A stretch of 64,000 nucleotides of DNA, from contig NZ_JACHJH010000004.1 in the NCBI RefSeq assembly GCF_014203555.1, positions 62,001 through 126,000 of the forward strand. The letters are read 5' to 3'. A model generated the notes under the pieces. That model was given only the letters and a program-made list of their open reading frames with translations. It did not search any database and was not told the DNA's origin. The position numbers were made by a program, and so were the translations under genes. The DNA is from Streptomyces olivoverticillatus. Its GTDB lineage: Bacteria > Actinomycetota > Actinomycetes > Streptomycetales > Streptomycetaceae. Shown here one piece after another: positions 62,901-64,000 of the stretch (positions are counted from its first letter, which is position 1; each line of letters starts with the position of its first letter).

Positions 62901-64000
62901 TCAGGACGACAGCTGCGCCCAGGCGTTCGGGCCCGCGTTGTACCAGTAGCGGTGGTCGGTGTTCAGGGCGACCGTGCGGAACGGGCGGCCGTGGTCGTCG
63001 ATGCGGGTGGTGCCCTGGCGGTCGCCGCTGCTCCATGCCAGCACCAGGTACCAGCTGACGTCCTGGCCGAGCGTCGAGGCGTCGATGTTCAGCACCTGCG
63101 GGTCGTTGACGGACACCTTGTACGGGAAGTCGGTCGAGCTCGTCGGCCTCTCGCCCTCCCTGCCGGGGACGGGCCGCGGTCGCGGTACGGCGTCGTCGAG
63201 GTCGACGGCGAACGACGCGGGGGCCAACGCGCCGCCGCAGCCCGAGCCCATGGTGTACGCGTTCCAGCGCGGTGCCTTGCGGGCGCCGTCCACGTGGACG
63301 TACAACGCGTGCAGCACCACGGGTCTGTTGTCCGTGCCCTGGACGGTCACCTGCATCCGCAGGTGACCCGCCGGTACGGCGTGCAGGGCCGCGGCCCAGC
63401 CGTCGGTCGCGTGCCGGGCGGGCGGCGGTGGGACCTTGCCGGGCTCCTGGTCCAGGGCGAACCACTGGTCGCAGGGGCTTTCCCAGTTGTCGGGCAGGAC
63501 GTTGACGGTGAACGGGTCGGCTGCGGCGGCGTCCGGGGAGCTGCCTGCCGCTGCCTTCTCCTCAGCAGCATGCGGGGAAGCCGCCCGGGATGCCGCCTGT
63601 GCCGATGGCGTCGGTGTCGCCGCGGGGGACGAGGACCGGCCGTCCGCGGTGACCGTGCCCGCCGCCTCTCTCAACGTGCCCTCATGCGACGCCGCCCGCG
63701 ACGCGCTGTGCCGCACGGCGGGAGATGCGGCACCGGAGTGCGAGCCTCCCAAGGACGAGACGGCGACGGCGGTGCCGGCGACCACGGTGGTGGCGACGGC
63801 CGCCGCGGCAGCGAGCAACAGCCGCCTGCGGCGCCCGGTCCCCGCCTCGGGTATCCGGACGGTGGTCGGCTCCACCACCGGGGGTGGCGCCGCTTCTCCG
63901 TCCGGCGCCGCCGCGGTCTCCGGTTCCACGGGGACCGGCCCGGTGTCCTCGGTGGCGCTCGCCGTCGCCCGGCGGCGCTCCGCGACCGCCAGGATCCACT
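62901..64000 (-). CDS. Membrane-anchored protein, possibly HTH-type regulator, N-terminus outside window
   Basis: The frame is open to the window end. The first visible residues read WILAVAERRRATASATEDTG, like the end of an XRE-type N-terminal region common in Streptomyces. An internal GTG at 63929 is a less likely start. A single TM helix lies near RRRRLLLAAAAAVATTVVAG, then a Ser/Ala-rich stalk, then an external domain (NVLPDNWESPCDQWFALDQEP, HLRMQVTVQGTDNRPVVLHALYVHVDG, DQVSWYLVLAWS-like strands) with two cysteines. Ligand unknown. It converges with the kinase gene 18 bp away. Confidence 0.55.
   Translation of the reverse strand, partial: WILAVAERRRATASATEDTGPVPVEPETAAAPDGEAAPPPVVEPTTVRIPEAGTGRRRRLLLAAAAAVATTVVAGTAVAVSSLGGSHSGAASPAVRHSASRAASHEGTLREAAGTVTADGRSSSPAATPTPSAQAASRAASPHAAEEKAAAGSSPDAAAADPFTVNVLPDNWESPCDQWFALDQEPGKVPPPPARHATDGWAAALHAVPAGHLRMQVTVQGTDNRPVVLHALYVHVDGARKAPRWNAYTMGSGCGGALAPASFAVDLDDAVPRPRPVPGREGERPTSSTDFPYKVSVNDPQVLNIDASTLGQDVSWYLVLAWSSGDRQGTTRIDDHGRPFRTVALNTDHRYWYNAGPNAWAQLSS

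Overview
The window is a very GC-rich, gene-dense stretch of an actinobacterial chromosome, almost certainly a Streptomyces. The pointers are codon bias, frequent GTG starts, GTGA/ATGA start-stop overlaps, HspR-type heat-shock control of dnaK and clpB, DUF3151, an F420-type PPOX protein and Pkn-like receptor kinases. Most of it reads as conserved core chromosome. A parS-like ParB site inside a 40-bp perfect palindrome suggests the origin-proximal part of the chromosome.

Layout. 1-5.0 kb: the end of an ABC-2 permease, a NarL-type two-component pair, tRNA-Gly(GCC), then an OmpR-type pair on the minus strand. 5.0-11 kb: purC, a dimethylformamidase-like protein, a membrane protein related to M48 peptidases that has lost its HExxH, and purD. 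11-20 kb: a SLATT membrane protein, a hypothetical, a GT2/GT-C fusion, a GntR regulator beside a class III aminotransferase, a TTG-started cold-shock protein and a receptor Ser/Thr kinase. 20-27 kb: purA, a degenerate diacylglycerol-kinase-like protein, another NarL-type pair, and a three-gene tryptophan-to-anthranilate operon (tryptophan 2,3-dioxygenase, kynureninase, formamidase-like hydrolase). 27-38.4 kb: DUF3151, MFS pump, fbaA, parS-like site, pyrE, aldose epimerase, SRPBCC protein, AraC/NAD(P)-binding divergent pair, a membrane-fused spermidine-synthase-like protein with DUF2617, and a class I aminotransferase. 38.4-49 kb: GT-C mannosyltransferase-like protein, YbjN protein, clpB and the dnaK-grpE-dnaJ-hspR operon. 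HAIR operators lie before dnaK (two) and clpB (one), so hspR makes this a self-regulated chaperone regulon. 49-55.2 kb: membrane Fe-S oxidoreductase, divergent hydrolase/MarR pair, Yip1-like protein, phosphoribosyltransferase, dcd.

55.3-64 kb is the least conventional part. It holds a 14-bp tandem repeat, a small zinc-ribbon-like gene too short for routine calling, a strongly C-skewed stretch, tRNA-Gly(CCC), two overlapping hypothetical genes, a glycosyltransferase-like relic, and an operon of a two-TM membrane protein and a 939-aa HerA/VirB4-like ATPase with a cysteine cluster. After these come a DUF-like protein, a second receptor Ser/Thr kinase and a truncated membrane-anchored protein. 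The membrane protein/ATPase operon is the best candidate for an undescribed system; its function cannot be assigned from sequence alone.
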